In this document: positions 17,812-25,647 of the stretch, piece by piece
Layout: every line of letters starts with the position of its first letter
Numbering within the stretch: the first letter of the stretch is position 1
DNA from: Bacteroidales bacterium
Lineage (GTDB): Bacteria; Bacteroidota; Bacteroidia; Bacteroidales; UBA10428
Direction: 5' to 3'
NCBI GenBank assembly: GCA_016934395.1
Contig: JAFGSZ010000063.1
Span: 1 to 36,498, forward strand
DNA length: 36,498 nt
Translations under genes and position numbers: made by a program
The notes under the pieces: model-generated
Seen by the model: the letters and a program-made list of their open reading frames with translations, nothing else
Told to the model about the DNA's origin: nothing
Database searches by the model: none

Positions 17812-19068
17812 TCAAAGGTTTTGTCTTCGCAACGGCATGGTCATACATCTGGGCCCGCCTCCACCCCTGGATAATTCGGAACCTTCGATTGTTATCAATA
17901 CTTTTTCATAGCTGTCAATTTCCAATTTCTTATCGATTACATCACGCGCCCTGATTACTTCGAATCCGTTATTGCTGAGTTCTTCAGAGGTATAAATGTT
18001 CCGTTCATAACCTATTACTTTGCCCGGGGCCAAAGCGAAAAAATTAGCCCCGCTGTGCCATTGTTCCCGCTCCTGAACAACAGCTCCCTGCTTCCCCCCG
18101 CATCGTAAAGGTTTATAATGATGACCTGCTTCGCGTAATGCACTAAGAATATTGTCTGTATTATTAATTGATTCTATTTCACCGTTTTTCATTTTCAGCA
18201 ATATGGTTTGAAATTTTCCCGTTCCCAGGATCAGGGGTTCGTAAATCATACAAATCTCGCGATCGAGAAATGTAAATACCATATCAAGATGAATGAATGA
18301 TTCGGGCGAACGGGGAAGTTCCTGAATAATGATATATTCAAGATCACTCTTCTTTTTTAACTGAGCGATTAACCGGTCGATACCCTGTGAGTTTGTCCTG
18401 GAGCCAATCCCAATAATCAGTATATTATGCGCAGCAATGAGAATATCCCCACCTTCGATAGTTAAGTTACTGTTTGACTTCATTCCGGAAGAAAGATGAA
18501 TACGATCTGATTTAAAGTAGGGCAGATATTTAAAAATAACATCCATAATCTGTGCTTCCCGAATTCTTACCGAACGTGCCATTTCAGATATTACAACCTT
18601 ATTCCCGATTACAAAAGAAGCATCTCTTGTAAAAAAGAAATTATGTAATGGTTGCAGGGTGTATTTTTCCTTGTTCAGGAAACTGGTCAGACTATTACGC
18701 AAAACAGGTACGCCCTCAATCAGTTGTCTAGCCAGTTCCGGGTTCTCAAGTTTTAATAGATCCTTACAAATTGAATCATTGTCCTGGAGATTACAATCCT
18801 TGTAAATTAACTTCTCTTTGGCATCCTGAATATTAAGGGTTTCCTGTAAAAGGTCTTTTACTTCGTATGTCTGTGTATAATTATTTAAAACTCTCAGTAA
18901 CTGATTATACTCATTTGAAGCTACAGTTAAATTTAATATATCACTATATAAAGCCCGCTCTGCTGTTGCCGGGGTCATGTTTTCTACTTCCGGTCCGGGC
19001 TGGTGAAGGATAACTGCATTTAACCTACCAATTTCTGAATTGACCTGGACTTTAACAGGTTTGCTCAT
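17812..19068 (-). CDS. arcA: Arginine deiminase
   Basis: Hydrolyses L-arginine to citrulline and ammonia. The catalytic set matches well-studied deiminases: D149 in FTRDAS, E205 in TIEGGD, H260 and D262 in HLDMVF, and nucleophile C408 in GGGGPRCMTMPL. Length 418 residues is typical. The ATP-yielding partners arcB and arcC are absent nearby, so arginine use may serve ammonia supply or acid tolerance, or the partners may lie elsewhere. The CDGSH protein gene ends 47 bp upstream on the same strand, suggesting a two-gene unit. Confidence 0.95.
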   Translation of the reverse strand: MSKPVKVQVNSEIGRLNAVILHQPGPEVENMTPATAERALYSDILNLTVASNEYNQLLRVLNNYTQTYEVKDLLQETLNIQDAKEKLIYKDCNLQDNDSICKDLLKLENPELARQLIEGVPVLRNSLTSFLNKEKYTLQPLHNFFFTRDASFVIGNKVVISEMARSVRIREAQIMDVIFKYLPYFKSDRIHLSSGMKSNSNLTIEGGDILIAAHNILIIGIGSRTNSQGIDRLIAQLKKKSDLEYIIIQELPRSPESFIHLDMVFTFLDREICMIYEPLILGTGKFQTILLKMKNGEIESINNTDNILSALREAGHHYKPLRCGGKQGAVVQEREQWHSGANFFALAPGKVIGYERNIYTSEELSNNGFEVIRARDVIDKKLEIDSYEKVLITIEGSELSRGGGGPRCMTMPLRRQNL

Positions 19069-19115
19069 TGTTATAAATAGTTTAATTCTTTAAAAAACTT
19101 TACACTATACGATTT

Positions 19116-19595
19116 TTATTCACCCTTAAATCCAATTTTTCTGTGTGTGCCGTCACAAAAGGGCATTTTTTTCGATTGGCCGCAACGACAAAAAGAAGCC
19201 ATTTTCATTGTCTTTAAAATGGTACCATCAGACCCTTTAATACTAAAATTTCCTTTCACTACTAATGGCCCATCCTGCATTACCCTTATTTCAGTAACCT
19301 GTTCTTCCTGCGCTGCGGAAATATTCTTTTCGATATTATCTTCGGAAGATTGATTTTTTGATTCATCATTCCATTTATACGTTAGTGCGTCTGTTGGACA
19401 CAAATCTACAATACGTATAATTTCTTTGGTTGAAGCGCCTTGCATATCTATCCATGGCCTTTTTCTTGGATTAAACACCTCTATTAATTCCTTGTAGCAG
19501 GTTGTAGCATGTATACAACGACCCGGGCGCCAAAATACTGTTATTTCTCCATTACTATATTCTCTGTTATTGGGATCATCTCTATCGGAACTCAT
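19116..19595 (-). CDS. Iron-sulfur protein: divergent 4Fe-4S mono-cluster domain plus CDGSH domain
   Basis: Cytoplasmic protein of 159 residues with two metal sites. Residues 15-75 match the divergent mono-cluster ferredoxin family (Fer4_19) with C27, C33 and C66 (GRCIHATTC and LCPTDAL); only three cysteines are visible there. Residues 128-156 form a CDGSH 2Fe-2S domain, C136-x-C138-x8-C147-D-G-T-H151. A charged linker joins them (about 76-100). Both domains occur fused in other bacteria and are thought to act in redox or iron-sulfur handling. It precedes arcA on the same strand. Confidence 0.85.
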   Translation of the reverse strand: MSSDRDDPNNREYSNGEITVFWRPGRCIHATTCYKELIEVFNPRKRPWIDMQGASTKEIIRIVDLCPTDALTYKWNDESKNQSSEDNIEKNISAAQEEQVTEIRVMQDGPLVVKGNFSIKGSDGTILKTMKMASFCRCGQSKKMPFCDGTHRKIGFKGE

Positions 19596-19833
19596 TACCA
19601 GAAATATTATTATTTAAATTACGTTTCGAATATAAATTGATTAATACTAATTTTGAAGAAAAGTTCAATTTATTAATTGATAAATATATTATCTATCTGT
19701 CAATTTTTTAATACGAACCGGTTTTATTTCGTATTTTAAAGTCTTAAAAATTGCAATTCTGATAAAAACATATCGATTAAATTTACGTTTAAGAAGAACA
19801 AATAAAAATCACCAGTAATATCTGCAGCTATTT

Positions 19834-20430
19834 ATGAAATTACAATTTACGTTAATATTATTTTTTTTGCTGCTATTTAGTTTTACCAAAGCCCAGGACA
19901 CCATAAGAATTGATGATGTGCATGTACTGTACAGAGTAGTCGAAGATGGTGATACCATGTATCTGGCTTCACTGAAGGAGGTCTTTATCTTTCCGCAACA
20001 TAATTTTAAATCTAAACGGGACATGCGAAGATATAGGCGGTTAATTTATAATGTTAAAAAAGCGTATCCATATGCCATTTTAGCCAGTAAAACCATAAAG
20101 GAAATTGACGAAAATATTGGCAAGCTCAAAACCGAAAAAGCCAGAAAAGATTATTTAAAAAAAATGGAAAAACAGCTTTTTGACAGGTACGAGGATGAAC
20201 TTAAAAAGCTTACTATTACTCAGGGCAGAATACTTATAAAATTAATTGATCGGGAAACCGGGGATACTTCCTACGATTTGGTAAAAGATTTCCGGGGCAA
20301 GTTTTCAGCTTTTTTATGGCAGACTATCGCCCGGTTATTTGGCACCGACCTGAAAGCTGAATTCGATCCCCAGGGTGAAGACCGCCTGATCAATGAAATT
20401 GTAATCTTAATTGAAAACGGCCAGCTTTAA
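19834..20430 (+). CDS. DUF4294 family exported protein
   Basis: Bacteroidota-specific family of unknown function, 198 residues. A signal peptide covers about residues 1-20 (FFLLLFSFTKAQ), so the protein is exported. The body is strongly basic and helical, with RRYRRLIYNVKKAYPYA at about 67-83, the recognisable family block. There are no cysteines and no catalytic motif that I can name. The upstream 238-bp gap to the divergent CDGSH gene holds only a weak TAAATTTA at 19778-19785 as a possible -7 element. Only 17 bp separate it from the convergent elbB stop. Confidence 0.82.
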   Translation: MKLQFTLILFFLLLFSFTKAQDTIRIDDVHVLYRVVEDGDTMYLASLKEVFIFPQHNFKSKRDMRRYRRLIYNVKKAYPYAILASKTIKEIDENIGKLKTEKARKDYLKKMEKQLFDRYEDELKKLTITQGRILIKLIDRETGDTSYDLVKDFRGKFSAFLWQTIARLFGTDLKAEFDPQGEDRLINEIVILIENGQL

Positions 20431-20447
20431 TTTACCGGTTGTTAATT

Positions 20448-21107
20448 CTAATGCATCATGTTTAATATCGCCTTCACTAAATTTTCTGCACCTTCTGCAA
20501 TCTGAACAATATCAGCATCGAGCATATAACAGGGCGTAGATACAATTTTATATTTTTGATCTATTATAACTTCCCCATGTGTTGTAACTACATGTTCAGC
20601 TCCCATTTTTTTAACGGCTGTAAAAGTTCCGGCATCTTCTCCTATTGTGAGTTTTACAGGCCCCAAAACTTTTGCTGCAAGTACCGGAGCAATACATAAT
20701 AATCCGACAGGTTTATTTAGTGTTACCATGCTCCTTATAAGGTTTGCAACATCATCATTAACCATACAATTAGCCCCTTTAAATGCAAAATCAGAGAGAT
20801 TTTTTGCAGCTCCAAACCCTCCCGGAAAAATAACTGCATCTACCCTGCCTGCTTCAAATTCAGCTAAAGGCTTAATTGCACCCCTGGCTATTCTGGCCGA
20901 TTCAATAAGCACATTACGCGATTCTTTCATTTCATTACCGGTAATGTGGTTTATTACATGATGTTGTAGCATATCCGGAGCATAAATTTCGTACTCTGCT
21001 CCGTTTTTTTTAATTGAATAAAGGGTAAGTGTAGCTTCATGAATTTCAGCCCCATCGTATACTCCGCATCCCGAAAGGATGACCGCTATTTTCTTTTTCC
21101 CTGACAT
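20448..21107 (-). CDS. elbB: ElbB-type DJ-1/PfpI family protein (glyoxalase-like)
   Basis: Homologue of E. coli ElbB, a DJ-1 superfamily member described as a glyoxalase and earlier linked to isoprenoid synthesis. The signature start is SGCGVYDGAEIHEA (12-25). FPGGFGAAKNLSDFA (94-108) is the conserved loop. The nucleophile-elbow cysteine is C138 in VGLLCIAPVLA. Length 219 matches the family's roughly 217. It converges on the DUF4294 gene; no terminator is apparent in the 17-bp gap. Confidence 0.92.
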   Translation of the reverse strand: MSGKKKIAVILSGCGVYDGAEIHEATLTLYSIKKNGAEYEIYAPDMLQHHVINHITGNEMKESRNVLIESARIARGAIKPLAEFEAGRVDAVIFPGGFGAAKNLSDFAFKGANCMVNDDVANLIRSMVTLNKPVGLLCIAPVLAAKVLGPVKLTIGEDAGTFTAVKKMGAEHVVTTHGEVIIDQKYKIVSTPCYMLDADIVQIAEGAENLVKAILNMMH

Positions 21108-21172
21108 ATTTTAAAAGTTTACTTTTTATTTAAATAATTCTTCTACTAAATTTATGAAAAAAGACAGAAATA

Positions 21173-21736
21173 TTGAAACGTACTTTTATTGCAATCGATA
21201 TTCCCGCTAGCCCGAAATTAATTCATTGTATATCAGACATCAGGCTGGAATTACATCAGGAATCTATCCGATGGGTACCCCGGGAGCAATTTCATATTAC
21301 ATTAAAATTTCTGGGAGATACAGAAAATTATTTTATTGAAGGAATTAATTTAAAATTAAAAGAAATTGCAGACAATGCGCACAAATTTTCGATGTCGATG
21401 AACAAAATCGGCGTATTTAAAAATATTATTTCACCCCGGGTACTTTGGGCAGGGATTAAAGCTGATGAAGAGCTTAACCGAATAATCTCAATTATTGAAG
21501 ACTCAATGGTTGAATTTGGATTCGAAAAAACCAACCGAAAGTTTACTCCGCATCTCACTATTGGAAGAATAAAATATATAAATAACCGGACAATCCTTTC
21601 AGAAATAATTGATAATTATAAAGAAACAGGATTTGGGACAATTACTATACATGAAATCGTATTTTATGAAAGCATCTTAAAAAAGACGGGGCCGGAATAT
21701 GTTGTTTTGGGAAAACACCAATTAAGAGAACGTTAA
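21173..21736 (+). CDS. thpR: RNA 2',3'-cyclic phosphodiesterase (2H family, LigT/ThpR)
   Basis: Two-histidine phosphoesterase acting on RNA 2',3'-cyclic phosphates. Both HxTx motifs are present: H41-I-T43-L in FHITLKFLGD and H127-L-T129-I in PHLTIGRIK. Length is 187 residues. The only start that keeps the family N-terminus (MKRTFIAIDIP) is TTG at 21173. An ATG at 21154 is out of frame by one base and opens an 18-codon frame that ends within thpR. The stop codon shares TTAA with the stop of the convergent sugar-transferase gene. Confidence 0.9.
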   Translation: MKRTFIAIDIPASPKLIHCISDIRLELHQESIRWVPREQFHITLKFLGDTENYFIEGINLKLKEIADNAHKFSMSMNKIGVFKNIISPRVLWAGIKADEELNRIISIIEDSMVEFGFEKTNRKFTPHLTIGRIKYINNRTILSEIIDNYKETGFGTITIHEIVFYESILKKTGPEYVVLGKHQLRER

Positions 21737-23148
21737 ATTCCTTTCCCTTTCACGATTATCATCAGGGTATAAATTAATATTTTAAAATCAACATAAAGGC
21801 TCATATTTTCTATATACAAAAGATCATACTTCATGCGCAGGAGCATTTGATCAAGATTCTCAGCATAGCCGTATTTTACCTGTCCCCATGAAGTAATGCC
21901 TGGCTTAACCTTTAATAATTGCATATAGTGCGGAGCATTTTCAATAATTTTATCGATAAAATATTTTCTTTCGGGTCTGGGGCCAACAAGCGACATATCT
22001 CCCCGCAAAACATTATAAAAATTCGGTATTTCATCAAATCTTGATTTCCGCATAAACCTTCCGAATTTTGTTATCCTTGGATCATTTTTTGTCGATAATT
22101 CGGGACCATTACTTTCAGCATTTATATACATGGATCTGAACTTATAAATCCTGAACGGTTTTCCGTAGCGTCCTATTCGTTCATGACTGTAAAATATCGG
22201 TCCTTTTGAAGATAATTTTACACCTGCCATCAGAAAAAAACACAAAGGGGATAAAATTATCAGTGCAAAAAGTGAAATTATAATATCAATAAAATACTTT
22301 AAATTTTCCTGCCAGGCGGGCATCAGTTTATGTGAAATCTGAATTAAGGGTGTACCTATAATATTGGTCATTCTTACTTTTCCGGTGAGGATATCATACA
22401 TACTTGGAATGGCTTTTACAACAACATCCACATCAATCAACTTATTGATTATCTTTCCTAATTTATCATGTTCCGAAGACTCAAGTGCAATAATAACTTC
22501 CTGCACATTATTTTTTCTGATTATTTTAGGAAGATCCGAAATATTACCTAAATGTTCCAGATAGTGTTCCAGGCTATATTTCGGTTTAGAATTAACGCTT
22601 ACAAAACCAACGAATTTATTCCCTGTGCTCCGTTTTTGATTCTCAATATCTTCGAAAACTTCATGTGCCTTTTTTGTGCCACCAATAAGCAATGTATTAA
22701 AGCCAATTTTACGCTTGTGTATTTTATGGGTAGTACGTGTTGTAATTATTAACCGGGGAATATAGGTTAAAAAGAAATGAAAAAAGGCCAATACAAAAAA
22801 AGAGGTATAATAGTTTGAATACGTATTAATAACATCATCGAGAATAAGAACAAAAAACAAAATTATTACACCGAAAAAGGTAATAGCCAGGGTTTGCCAA
22901 AGTTCGGTGAGCCTCGATTTTCTGAAAACATCTTTATAATACCCGGAGGCATAATATAAAATAAGCCAGAAGAAAGGAATTAATATAAGCCCGGTATAAA
23001 ATCTTGTGCTGAATTCAAAAGGTATATCGTATCCGAATTTTAAGGGTTCAATATATATTTTCCTGAAAATATAAAAAGCCAGATAGCTTAATCCCGCAGA
23101 AACAAAATCTGATATTAAATATTTAGATAACTGAAGTCTTTTATTCAT
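21733..23148 (-). CDS. Polyprenyl-phosphate sugar phosphotransferase (WcaJ-like)
   Basis: Initiating enzyme of exopolysaccharide or O-antigen synthesis, transferring a sugar-1-phosphate to undecaprenyl phosphate at the inner membrane; glucose-1-phosphate is likely. Four or five N-terminal membrane segments (about residues 10-125) precede a Rossmann-like CoA_binding_3 region (about 145-260) and a further membrane helix at about 275-300. The catalytic Bac_transf domain (to 471) carries ERIGRYGKPFRIYKFRSM, FDEIPNFYNVLRGDMSLVGPRPE and a KPGITSWGQV block. All are well conserved. Other polysaccharide genes are not in the window apart from the neighbouring oxidoreductase-like gene, 116 bp upstream on the same strand. 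Confidence 0.93.
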   Translation of the reverse strand: MNKRLQLSKYLISDFVSAGLSYLAFYIFRKIYIEPLKFGYDIPFEFSTRFYTGLILIPFFWLILYYASGYYKDVFRKSRLTELWQTLAITFFGVIILFFVLILDDVINTYSNYYTSFFVLAFFHFFLTYIPRLIITTRTTHKIHKRKIGFNTLLIGGTKKAHEVFEDIENQKRSTGNKFVGFVSVNSKPKYSLEHYLEHLGNISDLPKIIRKNNVQEVIIALESSEHDKLGKIINKLIDVDVVVKAIPSMYDILTGKVRMTNIIGTPLIQISHKLMPAWQENLKYFIDIIISLFALIILSPLCFFLMAGVKLSSKGPIFYSHERIGRYGKPFRIYKFRSMYINAESNGPELSTKNDPRITKFGRFMRKSRFDEIPNFYNVLRGDMSLVGPRPERKYFIDKIIENAPHYMQLLKVKPGITSWGQVKYGYAENLDQMLLRMKYDLLYIENMSLYVDFKILIYTLMIIVKGKGI

Positions 23149-23264
23149 TGAATATTCAGGATACGTACCTAACCCATCAAAGATTCATACAAAAATAAAA
23201 ATATCTTACAATGTATAAAGTAAAAATTTATAATATAATGCTAAATACAAACCCGGGAATATAT

Positions 23265-24194
23265 CTAAATAAAAATACCGCCCTTAACTTTAGATAACAG
23301 GTCGTATGCAACCAGATACGGCTTAAATTCCTCTTCGGAATTTAACAGGGTTTTAGAATTATTTTTAATCAGATCTGTAAATCTGGTTAATTCTTCGTTT
23401 AAGGGCTGATTTTTTGAGGCAATTACTTTTTCAACAGTTAATTGTCTTTCTTCAAATTTCTCAGAAAATTTAGCTCCTTTTAATGAAATAATTTCTGCTT
23501 CCTGATTGGAAAGGTCAATATTGATATATTTATCTGGTTGTGCAAAAATTGCATTGTGGCTTTTTTTGTCCGATAAAGTATTCCAGGTTAGATTTACAAT
23601 TAATTGATTATCAAATTCAATTCTGGCATTAATTAATTGTGTGTCGGTATCGGTAAACCAAACATTAGCCGATTTAATTTTTTTAATGTTAGAAGTAATT
23701 CCGATAATAATATCAATATCATCAACCATACTTTCGAGCAAGCTGTTCTGCCTTATAGAGTAATAATTCAGGTTATTCCTCACCTCCACATATCTCGAAA
23801 ATAAAAGTTGATCTTTTAATTTGGTAATAATACTGTTCCGTCTTCCGGTTTGTTTTACTTTAAGAATGGTGTTGGCTTCATTGGCAAGCTGTATAAGCTG
23901 ATAAATCTTTTTAACCTGTATGGCCGATGGATTATCTATAAATACATGTTTGGAACTTTTTACAGCACGCTTTGCAAGATCAGCCAGTAATGATCCCTTA
24001 TGCACAAGAATGATGGCATCTGACTGGTAAAATACTTTTTCAAGAGAACCAAATTGATCCAATTCAACAGTTTGTGAACCATTGCCGCCTAAGGGATCAA
24101 AATATCCGGCTATCTGTATTTCCGGAAAATCCGATAAACAAGAAATATAGGGTAAAATATTTTGTGTGCTTCCAATGATGCCTATCCTCAACAT
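23265..24194 (-). CDS. Degenerate Gfo/Idh/MocA-type oxidoreductase
   Basis: The protein has the two-domain NAD(P)-dependent dehydrogenase layout: Rossmann start MLRIGIIGSTQNILPY and a C-terminal sheet domain from about residue 110. The start is set at the ATG at 24194 (309 residues), because an upstream TTG at 24212 lies inside a -7-like TATGTTTG (24210-24217 on this strand). The catalytic EKP motif is replaced by D87-N88-P89 (HVFIDNPSAIQV), and the usual Asp/His motif of the second domain appears as MVDDIDIIIG with no His. It may therefore be inactive or work differently. It lies upstream of the sugar-transferase gene and could act on a nucleotide sugar, but that is a guess. Confidence 0.75.
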   Translation of the reverse strand: MLRIGIIGSTQNILPYISCLSDFPEIQIAGYFDPLGGNGSQTVELDQFGSLEKVFYQSDAIILVHKGSLLADLAKRAVKSSKHVFIDNPSAIQVKKIYQLIQLANEANTILKVKQTGRRNSIITKLKDQLLFSRYVEVRNNLNYYSIRQNSLLESMVDDIDIIIGITSNIKKIKSANVWFTDTDTQLINARIEFDNQLIVNLTWNTLSDKKSHNAIFAQPDKYINIDLSNQEAEIISLKGAKFSEKFEERQLTVEKVIASKNQPLNEELTRFTDLIKNNSKTLLNSEEEFKPYLVAYDLLSKVKGGIFI

Positions 24195-24296
24195 ATTTCT
24201 AGTTTTATACAAACATAAATCTTTTAGATATTGATTTTATTTTTTTAGCTATAACTTATCAACTATTTTTGTTTAATAATCTGGTATTGCTAAATA
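24195..24296. promoter_or_regulatory. Divergent promoter region for the oxidoreductase-like gene and pcm
   Basis: On the plus strand TATTTTTG (24264-24271) is a strong -7 element with TTTT at the -33 position. On the minus strand TATGTTTG (24210-24217) is a -7 match without a clear -33, and would leave only a very short leader before the ATG at 24194. Confidence 0.5.
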
Positions 24297-24950
24297 ATGA
24301 AGGAAACGACCGAGGATACATATCTACACAAAGGTTTACGAAGAAAACTTGTAGAAGAAATAAAACATAAAGGAATAAAAGATCAGGCTGTTCTTGATGC
24401 AATCAATAATGTTCCGCGACACCTTTTTATGGATAGCGGCTTTGTAAATTTTGCTTATAAAGACCAGGCGTTCCCTATTAGTGCCGGACAAACCATATCT
24501 CAACCCTATACTGTTGCATTTCAAACCGAATTGTTACAGGTTAAAAAACATGAAAAAATTCTGGAAGTGGGTACAGGTTCCGGTTACCAGGCTGCTGTAC
24601 TGGTTGAACTGGGAGCTGTAGTTTATACCATTGAACGCCATAAAGTACTCACTCTTAAAGCTCAAACTTTATTGCCAAGGTTAGGGTATAATCCGCGGTT
24701 TTTCTATGGTGACGGGTATAAAGGCCTTGAAACTTACGGTCCGTTCGATAAAGTATTGATTACAGCTGCTGCCCCTGAAATACCACAGGAGCTTTTAAAA
24801 CAATTAAGAATAGGCGGAAGAATGGTATTGCCTTTAGGAGGCAGGCACAGTCAGGTTATGACAACAATTGAAAAATTAGGCGAATCCGAATTTAAACGAA
24901 CAGAATATGGCAACTTTGTGTTTGTTCCTTTATTAAAAGGAAAAACTTAA
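24297..24950 (+). CDS. pcm: Protein-L-isoaspartate O-methyltransferase
   Basis: SAM-dependent repair enzyme that methylates L-isoaspartyl residues in aged proteins. The SAM-binding motif I is ILEVGTGSGYQAAVL (about residues 84-98). PRHLFM (41-46), the AFPISAGQTISQPYTVA block and the C-terminal LRIGGRMVLPLG segment are typical of the family. Length 217 is normal. The MBL-fold gene follows after 13 bp, so the two are likely co-transcribed. Confidence 0.95.
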   Translation: MKETTEDTYLHKGLRRKLVEEIKHKGIKDQAVLDAINNVPRHLFMDSGFVNFAYKDQAFPISAGQTISQPYTVAFQTELLQVKKHEKILEVGTGSGYQAAVLVELGAVVYTIERHKVLTLKAQTLLPRLGYNPRFFYGDGYKGLETYGPFDKVLITAAAPEIPQELLKQLRIGGRMVLPLGGRHSQVMTTIEKLGESEFKRTEYGNFVFVPLLKGKT

Positions 24951-24963
24951 TGAATATTTTAAT

Positions 24964-25602
24964 ATGATTCAATTAAAAGTATTTGTTTTTAACGATTTTC
25001 AGGAAAATTCTTTTGTGCTTTGGGATCATTCAAAATCGTGCATAATAATCGACCCGGGATGTTCAAATAATGCTGAATATAAACTGCTGGAAAGTTTTAT
25101 TTCAGAAAATGGTTTAAAACCCGAAATGCTAATCAACACGCATTGCCATATAGATCATATACTTGGCAATAAGTGGGCAGTAGAAAAATATAATATCCAA
25201 AGTTACGCCCATAATGGAGATTTACCGGTATTTGATCAGGCGGAAGAATATGCCCGAATGTTTGGATTGACCTTTGAACCTCCCCCGGTTATTCAAAATT
25301 TTCTGGAAGATAACCAAAGCTTGCATTTTGGAAATTCAGAATTAAAAATAATTCATGTCCCCGGGCATTCGCAAGGAAGTATTGCTTTGTACGCAGAGGC
25401 TGAAAAATTTATAATTGTTGGCGATGTATTGTTCCGGGGGAGTATCGGACGCACCGACCTGCCTGGTGGAAATTACAACACAATAATCCAAAGTATTAAA
25501 ACCCGGCTGTTAACACTTCCGGGTAATACTGTGGTTTATCCGGGACATGGCCCGGTAACAACCATAAAAAACGAACATGATACAAATCCTTTTTTGACAT
25601 AA
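24964..25602 (+). CDS. MBL-fold metallo-hydrolase (glyoxalase II-like)
   Basis: Cytoplasmic metallo-beta-lactamase-fold hydrolase of 212 residues. The metal motif H60-x-H62-x-D64-H65 (NTHCHIDHILGN) is followed by a third His in VPGHSQGS, an Asp in VGDVLFRGSIGRTDLPGG and a final His in YPGHGPVTT, a full two-metal site. The GRTDLPGG block is common to GloB-like and persulfide-dioxygenase-like proteins, so the substrate is uncertain. It lacks the C-terminal domain of true glyoxalase II. It lies 13 bp after pcm and 45 bp before gcvP. Confidence 0.9.
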   Translation: MIQLKVFVFNDFQENSFVLWDHSKSCIIIDPGCSNNAEYKLLESFISENGLKPEMLINTHCHIDHILGNKWAVEKYNIQSYAHNGDLPVFDQAEEYARMFGLTFEPPPVIQNFLEDNQSLHFGNSELKIIHVPGHSQGSIALYAEAEKFIIVGDVLFRGSIGRTDLPGGNYNTIIQSIKTRLLTLPGNTVVYPGHGPVTTIKNEHDTNPFLT

Positions 25603-25647
25603 AGAATTTTAGAATATTTAATCCGTAAACAATTTAATAATAATTCA

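Noticed and set aside
24195-24212. TTG at 24212 as the start of the Gfo/Idh-like gene
   Set aside because: It lies inside a likely -7 promoter element, and the Rossmann start follows the ATG at 24194.
25603-25647. Glycine riboswitch before gcvP
   Set aside because: The gap is only 45 bp and AT-rich, too short to hold one.
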